Shown: piece after piece, positions 25,872 to 34,700 of the stretch
How positions within the stretch are numbered: position 1 is the stretch's first letter
Layout of the letters: every line of letters begins with the position of its first letter
Origin: JAGQVA01 sp041391725
GTDB lineage: Bacteria; Bacteroidota; Bacteroidia; J057
Direction: 5' to 3'
Assembly (NCBI GenBank): GCA_041391725.1
Contig: JAWKNL010000028.1
Span: forward strand, 1 to 64,000
DNA: 64,000 nt
Notes under the pieces: model-generated
Told to the model about the DNA's origin: nothing
Database searches by the model: none
Seen by the model: the letters and a program-made list of their open reading frames with translations, nothing else
Translations under genes and position numbers: made by a program

Positions 25872-28211
25872 TTAGTTGTGAGTTGTAATATCCAAACTTA
25901 CAACTTTAAACTCTGTGCGCCGGTTTAATTGTTTGTTTTCCGGCGTATCATTGGGCGCGACGGGCACGGCTTCTCCGTACCCCCTGGCAATCAGCCGTTT
26001 CTGATCAATTCCCGCAGCCAGCAGATAATCCACCACCGATTGCGCCCTGTTGTGCGAAAGCCGGAGATTGTAGCTTTCAGACGCATCACTGTCGGTGTGT
26101 CCCGAAATTTCAACCCGTAGGGTCGGGTTCTGATTCATGATTTCCAGCATTCTGTCCAGTTCCTCGACTGACTCAGGCCGAAGGGTCGCTTTATCCACAT
26201 CGTAATAGATATTTTCCAGCACTATATGTGCCTCGGCTTCCAGTGGGAGGAGATAAATGTCGTGAACTTTCCCCGTTTCCGGATCAGACTGCCGCAATGT
26301 GAGTTCGGAGTTGTTGAAAAAATATCCTTTGGCAATAGTGCTGAAACGGTACTGACCATAAGGCAAACACACTTCATAATGTCCTCCGGCATCGACTCTG
26401 AATTTTTTTACCCTGTTTCCATCACTGTCTCGGATGACAATGCCGGCAAAAGGAATATAGTTTTTGGTTTTGTCATCGAAGACGGTGCCGGTGATGCAGA
26501 TGTGGTGGAGCGGAACTTTGGTCTCAAGTTCAATATTAACGGTCAGACCACCGGGATAATGGGTTTCATTCAGGTCAAAATAACGAAACTCGTCGCGATA
26601 TCGTGGGAAAGTGGCGCCTGCTTCATATCCTTTGTCAAAAGGCAGGTCGCACCGGTAATACCCTTTTTCATCTGCTTTTATTTCGGTTATCCATTCTCCC
26701 AACTGGTTTCTGAGCGTAACCATTGCTCCGGGCAATGGCTTTCGGGTATCTTTGTCCCGGACTGTTCCCTGCACAAATGTTCCTTTGGGGTGGCTCAGAT
26801 AAATGTCGTGTTCGAGGTCGTGGTTGGGGAAATCAACTGTTTCCTGATGTACGGGAAATCCCGGTGTACGAACCACCAGCGTATAAGTTCTCCCCGGCCT
26901 GGGGCAAAACTGATAGGCGCCCTGCGCATCTCCCTGGGTAGTCTCGAGGGTTTCTTCTTTGTACCTCAGGCTTACAGGGGCAAGCGGAATGATTTTTCCC
27001 GTTTCTTTTTCGAAGATTTTTCCCCTGATACAAACCTGCTCACTACCCGAAGGCCTTTCGTCTGCCGCAGTATTTCTGTGAATATTGATATTCTGGTCAT
27101 TAATGGAGGCTGTTGCAATGTCTTCGTCTCCGTCGCCGTCGAAGTCGGCGGCGTCGATGCCTGCATTCCAGTTGCCGGATTTCATTTCTATTCGCTCTCC
27201 GAAAACACCGCTCCCGTTGTTGAGGTGAAAACTGATGGCATGATCGATGGTCGAACAGGTTACGATATCGGGGTCTCCGTCAAGGTCAAAATCTCTGATT
27301 ACCAGATCAAAATTGTGGTCTCCCGAAATGATTTCCTGTTCTCTGTCAAATGTCCCCTCACCCCGGTTGAGATGAATACAAAGTTTTTTGTCCATATAGG
27401 ACGCTGTAGCTATGTCCATTCGTCCGTCCATATTCAAATCTGCAATGCCCAGCGCCCAGTTTGCCGCTCCGGACCGAAGCGACCGGGGATTTTGGAATTT
27501 TCCATTGCCGGCGTTGAGGTGATAATACACCCTGCCATCATCACAGCCAACGGCTATATCCGGCAGGCCGTCACCGTTGAGGTCTCCGGTTTTTACACTT
27601 CTCGGACTATTACCACTGGCAATGGACTGAGCCTGACTGAATTTCCCTTTTCCATCGCCATAGTGGACATTGATGGCGTTGCCGGAAACACAGGCGATGA
27701 GTAAATCCTGATGGCCGTCTCCGTTTATGTCTTCGGCATGTACATCATGGGCCATCACACAGGTGGTAATTACCAATGGAGATTTGAGGTTGCCTTTTCC
27801 GTCGTTGAGAAGAATACACAGTTTTCCCAGTAGTGTTACGACGGCCACATCCGGAAAACCGTCCTCATTTGCATCGGCAATACACAACGCGCGGTTTTGT
27901 GGCTGAGAGGGAAATGCCTGGTGAAGGGAAAAATTTCCTTTCCCGTCGTTGTAGTTGATGTGGACTTTTCCATCAGTTTTGGAAGCTGAAACTACATCCG
28001 GAAACCCGTCGCCATTGATATCTGATGCCGCAGTACTCCAGTTTTGGTCTCCGGCGGTATAGCTGTAGGCAGGCAAAAAAACCGTATGGGAAATGAATAT
28101 TGTACTATCTTCGCCCGAAAGATTGGCAACCTGGGAAAGCATATATACCGGGCACAGAAATACTATCAGGAAAAGGGGCCAGGCAATAGCGAAAAGATGT
28201 TTTTGAGCCAT
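25872..28211 (-). CDS. FG-GAP beta-propeller, carboxypeptidase-regulatory and OmpA-domain protein
   Basis: A 779-residue exported protein. After a signal peptide come seven FG-GAP repeats with calcium-loop cores (DINGDG, DANEDG, DINGDG, DLNGDG, DLNMDG, DFDLDG, DFDGDG), enough for a full seven-bladed propeller. Three carboxypeptidase-regulatory-like domains follow (beginning GKIFEKETG, GTVRDKDTR and GTVFDDKTK). The end is an OmpA peptidoglycan-binding domain (DVDKATLRPES, SGHTDSDASESYN, NRRTEF). The order propeller-CRD-OmpA recalls PorE of the type IX secretion system, but no TPR region is seen. Start 28211 is the first ATG; the longer frame begins GTG. Confidence 0.8.
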   Translation of the reverse strand: MAQKHLFAIAWPLFLIVFLCPVYMLSQVANLSGEDSTIFISHTVFLPAYSYTAGDQNWSTAASDINGDGFPDVVSASKTDGKVHINYNDGKGNFSLHQAFPSQPQNRALCIADANEDGFPDVAVVTLLGKLCILLNDGKGNLKSPLVITTCVMAHDVHAEDINGDGHQDLLIACVSGNAINVHYGDGKGKFSQAQSIASGNSPRSVKTGDLNGDGLPDIAVGCDDGRVYYHLNAGNGKFQNPRSLRSGAANWALGIADLNMDGRMDIATASYMDKKLCIHLNRGEGTFDREQEIISGDHNFDLVIRDFDLDGDPDIVTCSTIDHAISFHLNNGSGVFGERIEMKSGNWNAGIDAADFDGDGDEDIATASINDQNINIHRNTAADERPSGSEQVCIRGKIFEKETGKIIPLAPVSLRYKEETLETTQGDAQGAYQFCPRPGRTYTLVVRTPGFPVHQETVDFPNHDLEHDIYLSHPKGTFVQGTVRDKDTRKPLPGAMVTLRNQLGEWITEIKADEKGYYRCDLPFDKGYEAGATFPRYRDEFRYFDLNETHYPGGLTVNIELETKVPLHHICITGTVFDDKTKNYIPFAGIVIRDSDGNRVKKFRVDAGGHYEVCLPYGQYRFSTIAKGYFFNNSELTLRQSDPETGKVHDIYLLPLEAEAHIVLENIYYDVDKATLRPESVEELDRMLEIMNQNPTLRVEISGHTDSDASESYNLRLSHNRAQSVVDYLLAAGIDQKRLIARGYGEAVPVAPNDTPENKQLNRRTEFKVVSLDITTHN

Positions 28212-28285
28212 AAACAGCACTTGAGAAATCTACATAATTACAATGATATGTATATTTTGAAAAATCGTGAGTTTAATCTTTCCGT

Positions 28286-30289
28286 ATGTCTTACATGAGC
28301 CAGAGAATTCATTTTTTGTATATTTTTTTGTTTTCCTCTCTTCATGCCCAGATTCCTTCTGAGGATACAATGAAAATCAATCTCGATGGGGTGGTGATTT
28401 CTTCAGGGTTTCAGGCTGGAAACAATATGCCTGTATCCTTTACCAATCTGAACCGCAGTGACTGGAATCTCAAAAATACCGGGCAGGAGCCTTCCTTTTT
28501 TCTGAGTGAGACTCCTTCGGTTACTTTTTACTCTGACGCCGGTAGCTTCAACGGATATTCTTATTTCCGCCTGCGCGGCATAGATCAGACCCGGATCAAT
28601 ATGACTCTTGACGGGGTGCCGCTCAACGAGCCCGAAGATCAGGGGGTTTATTTTTCAAACTACCCCGACTTCCTCAACGCTGTGGGCAAAATACAGATTC
28701 AGCGGGGAGCCGGAACCTCGCAAAACGGGGCCGCAAGTTATGGCGGAAGTATTCTTTTTTCCTCGCCTGATCTCAGCGATTCGGCGCAGTCTTCTGTGGG
28801 TATTTCTGCGGGTTCTTTCAACACTTTCCGCTTGTATGGAAGGCACAATACAGGTTTCAAAAACGGGAAAGGACTGTTTGTCAGGGGCTCTGTACTTCAT
28901 TCTGATGGGTATAAAACGCGTTCCGGCCACAATTCGGGTTCTATATTCTACAGCGGCGGATGGCTACAGGGAAAAAGTCTCTGGAAAATCACCGGATTTG
29001 CCGGGCATCAGCGAAACGAACTTGCCTGGATTGGGGTTCCTGCCGATATACTTGAATCCAACCCCCGCGCCAATGGCAATGCAAATGAAGACGATATGTT
29101 TACCCAGTCGCTCACACAATTGCAGCATATTTATTCGCCCGGAAAAAAACATACCATCCGCTCCAGCCTGTATTTCAATTATCTGAAAGGCAACTACGAT
29201 TTTGACTACAACAACTTCCTGGGGCTGCCTTCTACGGATGAATTGTACAACTACGCCTTCGAATCCTTTTTTACAGGCATTTTCTCCAATTACACCTTTG
29301 AGTCGGAAAATCTCTCCTGGACCACCGGAATTCACGCCAATACCTATGCGCGGATTCATAGAGGAAGTGAAAAGACGCTGGGCGAATTGTACCAGAATAC
29401 AGGAATGAAAAGTGAATTCAGCGTTTTCTCCCGGATGAGTTATGCCTGGCAGCCAATGGCTTTTTTTGCTGATATTCAGTACCGTACGGCTGGATTTGAT
29501 TATACAGGAAGTGTGGATTTGGAAAGCCAGTCATGGATTTTCCTTAATCCCAGAGCGGGGCTAGTATGGAACCTGAATCCTGCGGTTCAGGTGTATTTCA
29601 GCCTGGGACAAACCGGGCGCGAACCTACCCGCAACGATATGTTTGCCGGAAACGATGACCTCCCGGCCGATAGTCTGGGCGCGCCGCTTACCGGAATTCT
29701 GGATCCGGAGTTTGTGACCGATTATGAATGGGGCGTGAGGATAAAGGGGAAAAAAATAAGTGCGAATGTCAACCTCTATTACATGAATTTCCGGAATGAA
29801 ATTGTACTGGTAGGGCAATTTGGCCCCAATGGACTTGCATTGAGTGGGAATGTGGAGAAAAGTTACCGGTCGGGGGTGGAAATGGAATTAAACTGGAGCC
29901 CGCGCCATTGGCTGAGGGTCAATACCATCCTCTCTGTGAACCGCAGCCGGATTGTGGCGGGAGAGACGTGGCTGCAACCTGTCCTTACCCCGGCAGTGAT
30001 CGCCGGGCAGGAATGGGTGTTTCGGATAAAAAATATAGAAACGGGCATTGCAGGTCGTTTTCAGAGCCGGTCATTTATGGATTTTGCCAATGAATATTCG
30101 CTAAAAAATTATTTTCTGCTAAACTGGAGGGGCACAGTTTCGTTTAAGAAATGGGAACTGACAATTCTGGTAAACAACCTGACCAATGCCCGTTATTTCA
30201 ACAACGGCTATGTCGATTTTGTGGGTACGCCCCGGTATTTTATTCAGGCTCCCGTCAACTTTTCTACGATGGCGGGATTTAATTTTTAG
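28286..30289 (+). CDS. TonB-dependent outer-membrane receptor
   Basis: A 667-residue receptor. After a signal peptide (LHAQ, about residue 22) comes a plug domain without an N-terminal carboxypeptidase-regulatory extension: VVISSGFQ, YSYFRLRGIDQTRINMTLDGVPLNEP and IQRGAGTSQNGAASYGGSI. The barrel ends with LVNNLTNARYFNNGY and a terminal phenylalanine in AGFNF. The lack of a SusD partner makes glycan import unlikely; iron, cobalamin or another metal chelate fits better. Being two genes from modCB suggests a metal, but the ligand cannot be read. An alternative ATG lies at 28295. Confidence 0.85.
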   Translation: MSYMSQRIHFLYIFLFSSLHAQIPSEDTMKINLDGVVISSGFQAGNNMPVSFTNLNRSDWNLKNTGQEPSFFLSETPSVTFYSDAGSFNGYSYFRLRGIDQTRINMTLDGVPLNEPEDQGVYFSNYPDFLNAVGKIQIQRGAGTSQNGAASYGGSILFSSPDLSDSAQSSVGISAGSFNTFRLYGRHNTGFKNGKGLFVRGSVLHSDGYKTRSGHNSGSIFYSGGWLQGKSLWKITGFAGHQRNELAWIGVPADILESNPRANGNANEDDMFTQSLTQLQHIYSPGKKHTIRSSLYFNYLKGNYDFDYNNFLGLPSTDELYNYAFESFFTGIFSNYTFESENLSWTTGIHANTYARIHRGSEKTLGELYQNTGMKSEFSVFSRMSYAWQPMAFFADIQYRTAGFDYTGSVDLESQSWIFLNPRAGLVWNLNPAVQVYFSLGQTGREPTRNDMFAGNDDLPADSLGAPLTGILDPEFVTDYEWGVRIKGKKISANVNLYYMNFRNEIVLVGQFGPNGLALSGNVEKSYRSGVEMELNWSPRHWLRVNTILSVNRSRIVAGETWLQPVLTPAVIAGQEWVFRIKNIETGIAGRFQSRSFMDFANEYSLKNYFLLNWRGTVSFKKWELTILVNNLTNARYFNNGYVDFVGTPRYFIQAPVNFSTMAGFNF

Positions 30290-30300
30290 GCATAACACAA

Positions 30301-30504
30301 ATGAAAAACTATCAAAGGGCGATACGGCGCCATCACAGGGAGCGTCTGCTCTACAAGCGAAAAAATTATCATACCGCCCAACGCCATGGGGGCAACAGCC
30401 CGTCGGTAGTCAATACGCCACGGCCCTGCTCCTGCGCTTTATGCGGAAATCCCAGAAAATACTGGAAGGAGAAAACGTATCAGGAAAAGAAAAATGCAGC
30501 ATAA
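30301..30504 (+). CDS. Small basic protein with a CSCxxCGNPRK motif
   Basis: A 67-residue protein, 11 bases after the receptor gene. It is strongly basic and ends with CSCALCGNPRKYWKEKTYQE. The cluster Cys-x-Cys-x2-Cys-Gly-Asn-Pro-Arg looks like a metal- or nucleic-acid-binding motif, and I recall similar small proteins in many Bacteroidota genomes. No function is established that I know of. The overlapping 129-residue frame at 30186 is out of frame with this motif and is judged a shadow. Confidence 0.65.
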   Translation: MKNYQRAIRRHHRERLLYKRKNYHTAQRHGGNSPSVVNTPRPCSCALCGNPRKYWKEKTYQEKKNAA

Positions 30505-30548
30505 AGGTTGGTATTAATCCCTATGGTTTAACCTGCTCGCAAAAAAAA

Positions 30549-31715
30549 TTATTCTTCTCCCATCCCCATGATTGAAAATGCACCATTGACCAGCACTTTT
30601 TCTCCGGGTGCGATAATTTCCGGATTTTTGATTTCTGCCCATTCTTCTCTGATTTTCCCCGGCTCAATTTCTTTTCGGGTAAATACAAAACCTCCTCCCT
30701 CTGTCTGCACACTGGTAAATATCGAATAATGCCCATCTTCTTCTATGACAGCTTTAGCCGGGACTGCTGCTGCCGGAGACTTGCTGACAATGATGCTGGC
30801 CTCCACAAACATACCTGTAACCAGGTTGTGTTTTTCGTGTTTGAGATGTCCGTGAACAGGGACGGTGCGTTTTTCATCGTGAATAGCCCTTCCCACGCGG
30901 TGTACGATTGCCTCATAAGATTCTGTTCCTGCGCCAGGGATACGAAAGATGATTTCCTGATCTTCCCTGATCTGCAATATATCCTTTTCAAATACCTGAA
31001 GTTCGACGTGAATATGATCCACATTGGTAATTTCGACCACGACATCGGAGGGCGAAACAAATTGGCCTTTATTGACAAAAATCCCCGAAATACTGCCTGA
31101 AATGGGGGCATAAACCGGGATTCTGGAAGTCATATTATCGGGTTCGACTTTCTCCGGATCGATATTAATCAATTTTAGCTTTTCTGCCAGTCCGGCAAAT
31201 TTTGCTTCGAGGGTTTTATATTCGCTTTCGGCTTTGAGAAAATTTTTCTGTGAAGCGATATTTTCGGAGGAAAGGGTTTTCTGCCTTTCGTATTCGGAGC
31301 GAAGATACGCACGTTGTTCTCTTACTTCCAGATATTCCTGCTGAAGCTGAATGTATGCCGGATTGGTCAGGCTGAGAAGCAACTGCCCTTTTTGTATCCT
31401 GTCTCCTTCCAGCAAGTTGATTTTATCCACATATCCCTCCATAAAGGCGCTGACTCTGGCCAGGTTGCCGGGAGGCACATCGATATACCCGTTTGCCTGT
31501 ACAGTTTGTGGAAAATCGTAGGTTGTAACATCTCCGAGCGTCATACCGGCAGCCGTAAACTGGGCCTGGGTAATATTTATCCGGGTGGAAGATTGTGTGG
31601 TTTCTTCCTCGACAGAAGCGGGATCTGTTTCGGGCTGATTTTGCGAAGATTTGCAGGCAGAAAACAGTGTGCCCGCCAGGAGTGCGTAAACGATAAGAAA
31701 AATTATGCGGTTCAT
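30549..31715 (-). CDS. RND efflux periplasmic adaptor (CusB/CzcB type)
   Basis: A 388-residue lipoprotein adaptor; the start at 31715 begins a lipoprotein signal (TLFSAC). Earlier frame extension to 32003 overlaps the fusion gene and is rejected. The order is barrel-sandwich hybrid (VSAFMEGYVDKINLLEGDRIQKGQLL), alpha-helical hairpin (residues about 130-190), lipoyl half and beta-barrel (YAPISGSISGIFVNKGQFVSPSDVVVEI). It links the inner-membrane pump to the outer-membrane channel. The gene starts 10 bases after the RND-TolC fusion and ends the efflux operon. Confidence 0.9.
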   Translation of the reverse strand: MNRIIFLIVYALLAGTLFSACKSSQNQPETDPASVEEETTQSSTRINITQAQFTAAGMTLGDVTTYDFPQTVQANGYIDVPPGNLARVSAFMEGYVDKINLLEGDRIQKGQLLLSLTNPAYIQLQQEYLEVREQRAYLRSEYERQKTLSSENIASQKNFLKAESEYKTLEAKFAGLAEKLKLINIDPEKVEPDNMTSRIPVYAPISGSISGIFVNKGQFVSPSDVVVEITNVDHIHVELQVFEKDILQIREDQEIIFRIPGAGTESYEAIVHRVGRAIHDEKRTVPVHGHLKHEKHNLVTGMFVEASIIVSKSPAAAVPAKAVIEEDGHYSIFTSVQTEGGGFVFTRKEIEPGKIREEWAEIKNPEIIAPGEKVLVNGAFSIMGMGEE

Positions 31716-31725
31716 ATCCGGGATG

Positions 31726-34700
31726 TTAGCGGGTAAGATAGGTGAGTTCGAGCATGATTTGATCGTATTGAAAAAGGCTTTCGAGCCAGGCAAGTTCGAT
31801 TTCGGCAGCATTTTCGAGACTTTGGATAAATACCATGAAGTCGATTTCCCCTTCCCGGAAACTCTTTTCCGCGGTTTTAACCAGTTCGGCGGAAAGGTTT
31901 TTTCCGGTTTCATTATAATAATCAATGGCCTCATTGTGTTTTCTGCCTTCGGCTTCAAGCTTTGTTTTTTGTAAATCCAGTTGGCGTGTATAGGCATCGG
32001 CATTTTTTAGGGTAATTTCCCTTCCGATGGCCGCAGCATCAATGCGCGATTTGTGGGGCTGAGCCAGTAGCGGCAGGGCAATGCCCACGCGTACGCCCTG
32101 ATACAGGCGGGAATTGATCTGAGTGTTTGTTCCCTGAAAGTATTCCAGTTGAAAATCGGGAAGCCTTCGGTTTTTTTCCAGTTTCCAGACTGACTCGGTC
32201 ATTTGTTTTGCATAGTCATAATAGGCGACGCCGGGGTGGGAGAGAAGGTCATTTTCAGGTGCAGGAAGCTGTTTGAGGCGCGTTTCTTCCACGACAAAAG
32301 GAGTGGTGGCTGCCAACAGTTGCTGAAGGGAAATATAAGCCGTCTCCCGGTCATTGTTGATCTGTCGCAAAAGTGTTGTCAACTGATTGCGTTTGGCTTC
32401 GGCGGTTACCATTTCGAGGTAATTGGTTTCTCCTGTCTCGTATCGCCTTTTTGCAGCATAGGCAAAACTTTGATACAGGCTGTCGAGGTAGGAGTAAATG
32501 GCCAGCTTATGAGACAGATACACAATCTGGTAATAAGCCAGGGAGACATCTTTTTTCATCTGCATTTCCGCGAGGTTATACTGTTGATCCTGCATTTCTG
32601 TCTGGTTTTCAAAAACCCGTTTTTGCGCCTGAAAAATACCTGGAAAGGGTACGGCCTGTTGAATTCCCCACACATGGATAGGGTATCCGTTTTCGGCGAT
32701 GTTATTCTGGTCAAAATTGTAAAACAATCCTGTTTTTCCCAGATCTCTGCCGGAGGGGATCAGCGCTTCTGCCTGCCTGATTTTCAATGCTTCTGCCTGA
32801 AGGATTTCATTGTTTTGAACGGCAACATGGATGGCTTCATCCAGACTCAGGCTCCGGGGCTGTGCATACAGGCCTGCCGGCAAAACCAGAAAGGCCAGGA
32901 TAGCCACAGCGGCTGTTGTCCGGTTTCGTTTTTTTGTTTTGCGGGGTTTTGAAGGCGAATCAAATATGGCATATAGTACGGGCAACACGATCAGAGTAAG
33001 GAAAGTTGCCGAAACCAGCCCGCCAATCACCACAGTTGCCAGCGGGCGTTGTACTTCTGCACCTGCGGATGTCGATATAGCCATAGGAAAAAAGCCCAGC
33101 GCTGCTGCGGTGGCAGTGAGCAAAACGGGCCGCAGTCTTTCGGTAGTGCCCCTGATGATCCGTCGGTGGGTATTGGCCATTCCATGGCTTTTCAGTTCTT
33201 TGAAATGCTCAATCAGTACCAGCCCGTTGAGAACGGCGATACCAAACAGTGCGATAAACCCTACGCCGGCAGATATGCTGAACGGCAGCCCGCGCAGCCA
33301 AAGCAGGACAATGCCTCCGATAGCCGATAGGGGAATGGCAGAATAGACCATCAGCGCTTCTTTGAGCGAGCTGAAGGCGAAGTGCAGCATGATCAGAATC
33401 AGCAGCATGGCGACAGGAACGGCTACTGCCAGACGGGCTTTGGCTGACCGCAGGTTTTCAAACTGCCCGCCATAGGAGATATAATATCCTGCGGGTAGCT
33501 GGATATTGGCATCAATCAGGGTGCGGATATCATTTACCACAGACTCCATATCGCGGTTCCTCACGTTGATACCGACCACAATTCGGCGCCGGGTATTGTC
33601 TCGGGAAATACGTGCCGGGCCTTTGGAATAAAAAATACCGGCTACTTCCTGCAAGGGTATCTGCTGACCGTCGGGAAGAGACACATAGAGATCTTTGAGA
33701 TCCTGAAGATTTTTGCGGTGGGCTTCATCGAGTTTGATTACCAGGTCAAACCGCCTTTCTCCTTCGAATATATTTCCGGCAGTAACTCCTGCAAATCCCA
33801 TCGACACAAACCGGTTCATATCTTCGACATTCAGGCCGTATCTGGCGAGTTTTTTCCGGTCATATACCACCCGCATCTGTGGAAGGCCTGCAATTTTTTC
33901 GACCGAAATATCCGCTGCACCTTCTACCTGATGGATGAGCCGGTGAATCTCATCCGCTTTTTGGCTGAGAACAGAAAGGTCTTCTCCGAATATTTTTATC
34001 GCCACATCGGCCCTTACACCGGTAATTAGTTCATTAAACCGCATCTCTATCGGCTGGGTAAACTCATAATCAATGCCAGGGATTACCGAGAGCGCCTCCT
34101 TAAATTTGTCTGCCAGTTCGTCTTTACTTTCTGCTGAAACCCATTCACCGCGGGGTTTCAGCTTGATGATAATATCTGACTCTTCCATGGACATCGGGTC
34201 AGTGGGCACTTCTGCTGCGCCAATCCGGCTTACCACCTGATCCACTTCGGGAAAGTTGTCGAGAAGGATACGCTCCATCTGGGTGGTCAGGCGTATCGTT
34301 TCGCTCAGGGAGGTTCCGGTTTTTAAAACCGGCTGAATGACAAAATCACCTTCGTCAAGGGTAGGTACAAATTCGCCCCCCATCTGACTAAACAACCCCA
34401 GGGCAAGAGAGAATAAAACTGCTGCGGCAATGAGTACGATTTTCTTATACCGGAGGGAAAACACAATGACAGGTTGATAAATCCGGCTGACAAATGCCAT
34501 GAATTTTTCTGAAAGGGAGGGCTTGTCATTGGATTCGGGCCGGAGAAAAAGAGAAGCAGCAACCGGCACATAGGTAAAACAGAATATCATAGCACCGATG
34601 AGGGCAAAACAAAATGTCATGGCCATAGGCTTAAACATTTTGCCTTCCACACCGCTCAGCGAGAGAATGGGGATAAAAACCAGTATAATGATCAACTGCC

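Noticed and set aside
26226..27704. 492-codon open frame antisense to the FG-GAP/OmpA gene
   Set aside because: It mirrors the repeated coding sequence on the other strand and has no recognisable domain; the minus-strand gene explains the region fully.
30186..30575. 129-codon frame over the receptor end and the small Cys-motif gene
   Set aside because: Out of frame with the conserved CSC/GNPRK motif, which is the better-supported gene.
31716..32003. N-terminal extension of the adaptor frame
   Set aside because: It runs through the TolC part of the fusion gene and precedes the lipoprotein signal; the ATG at 31715 is the natural start.
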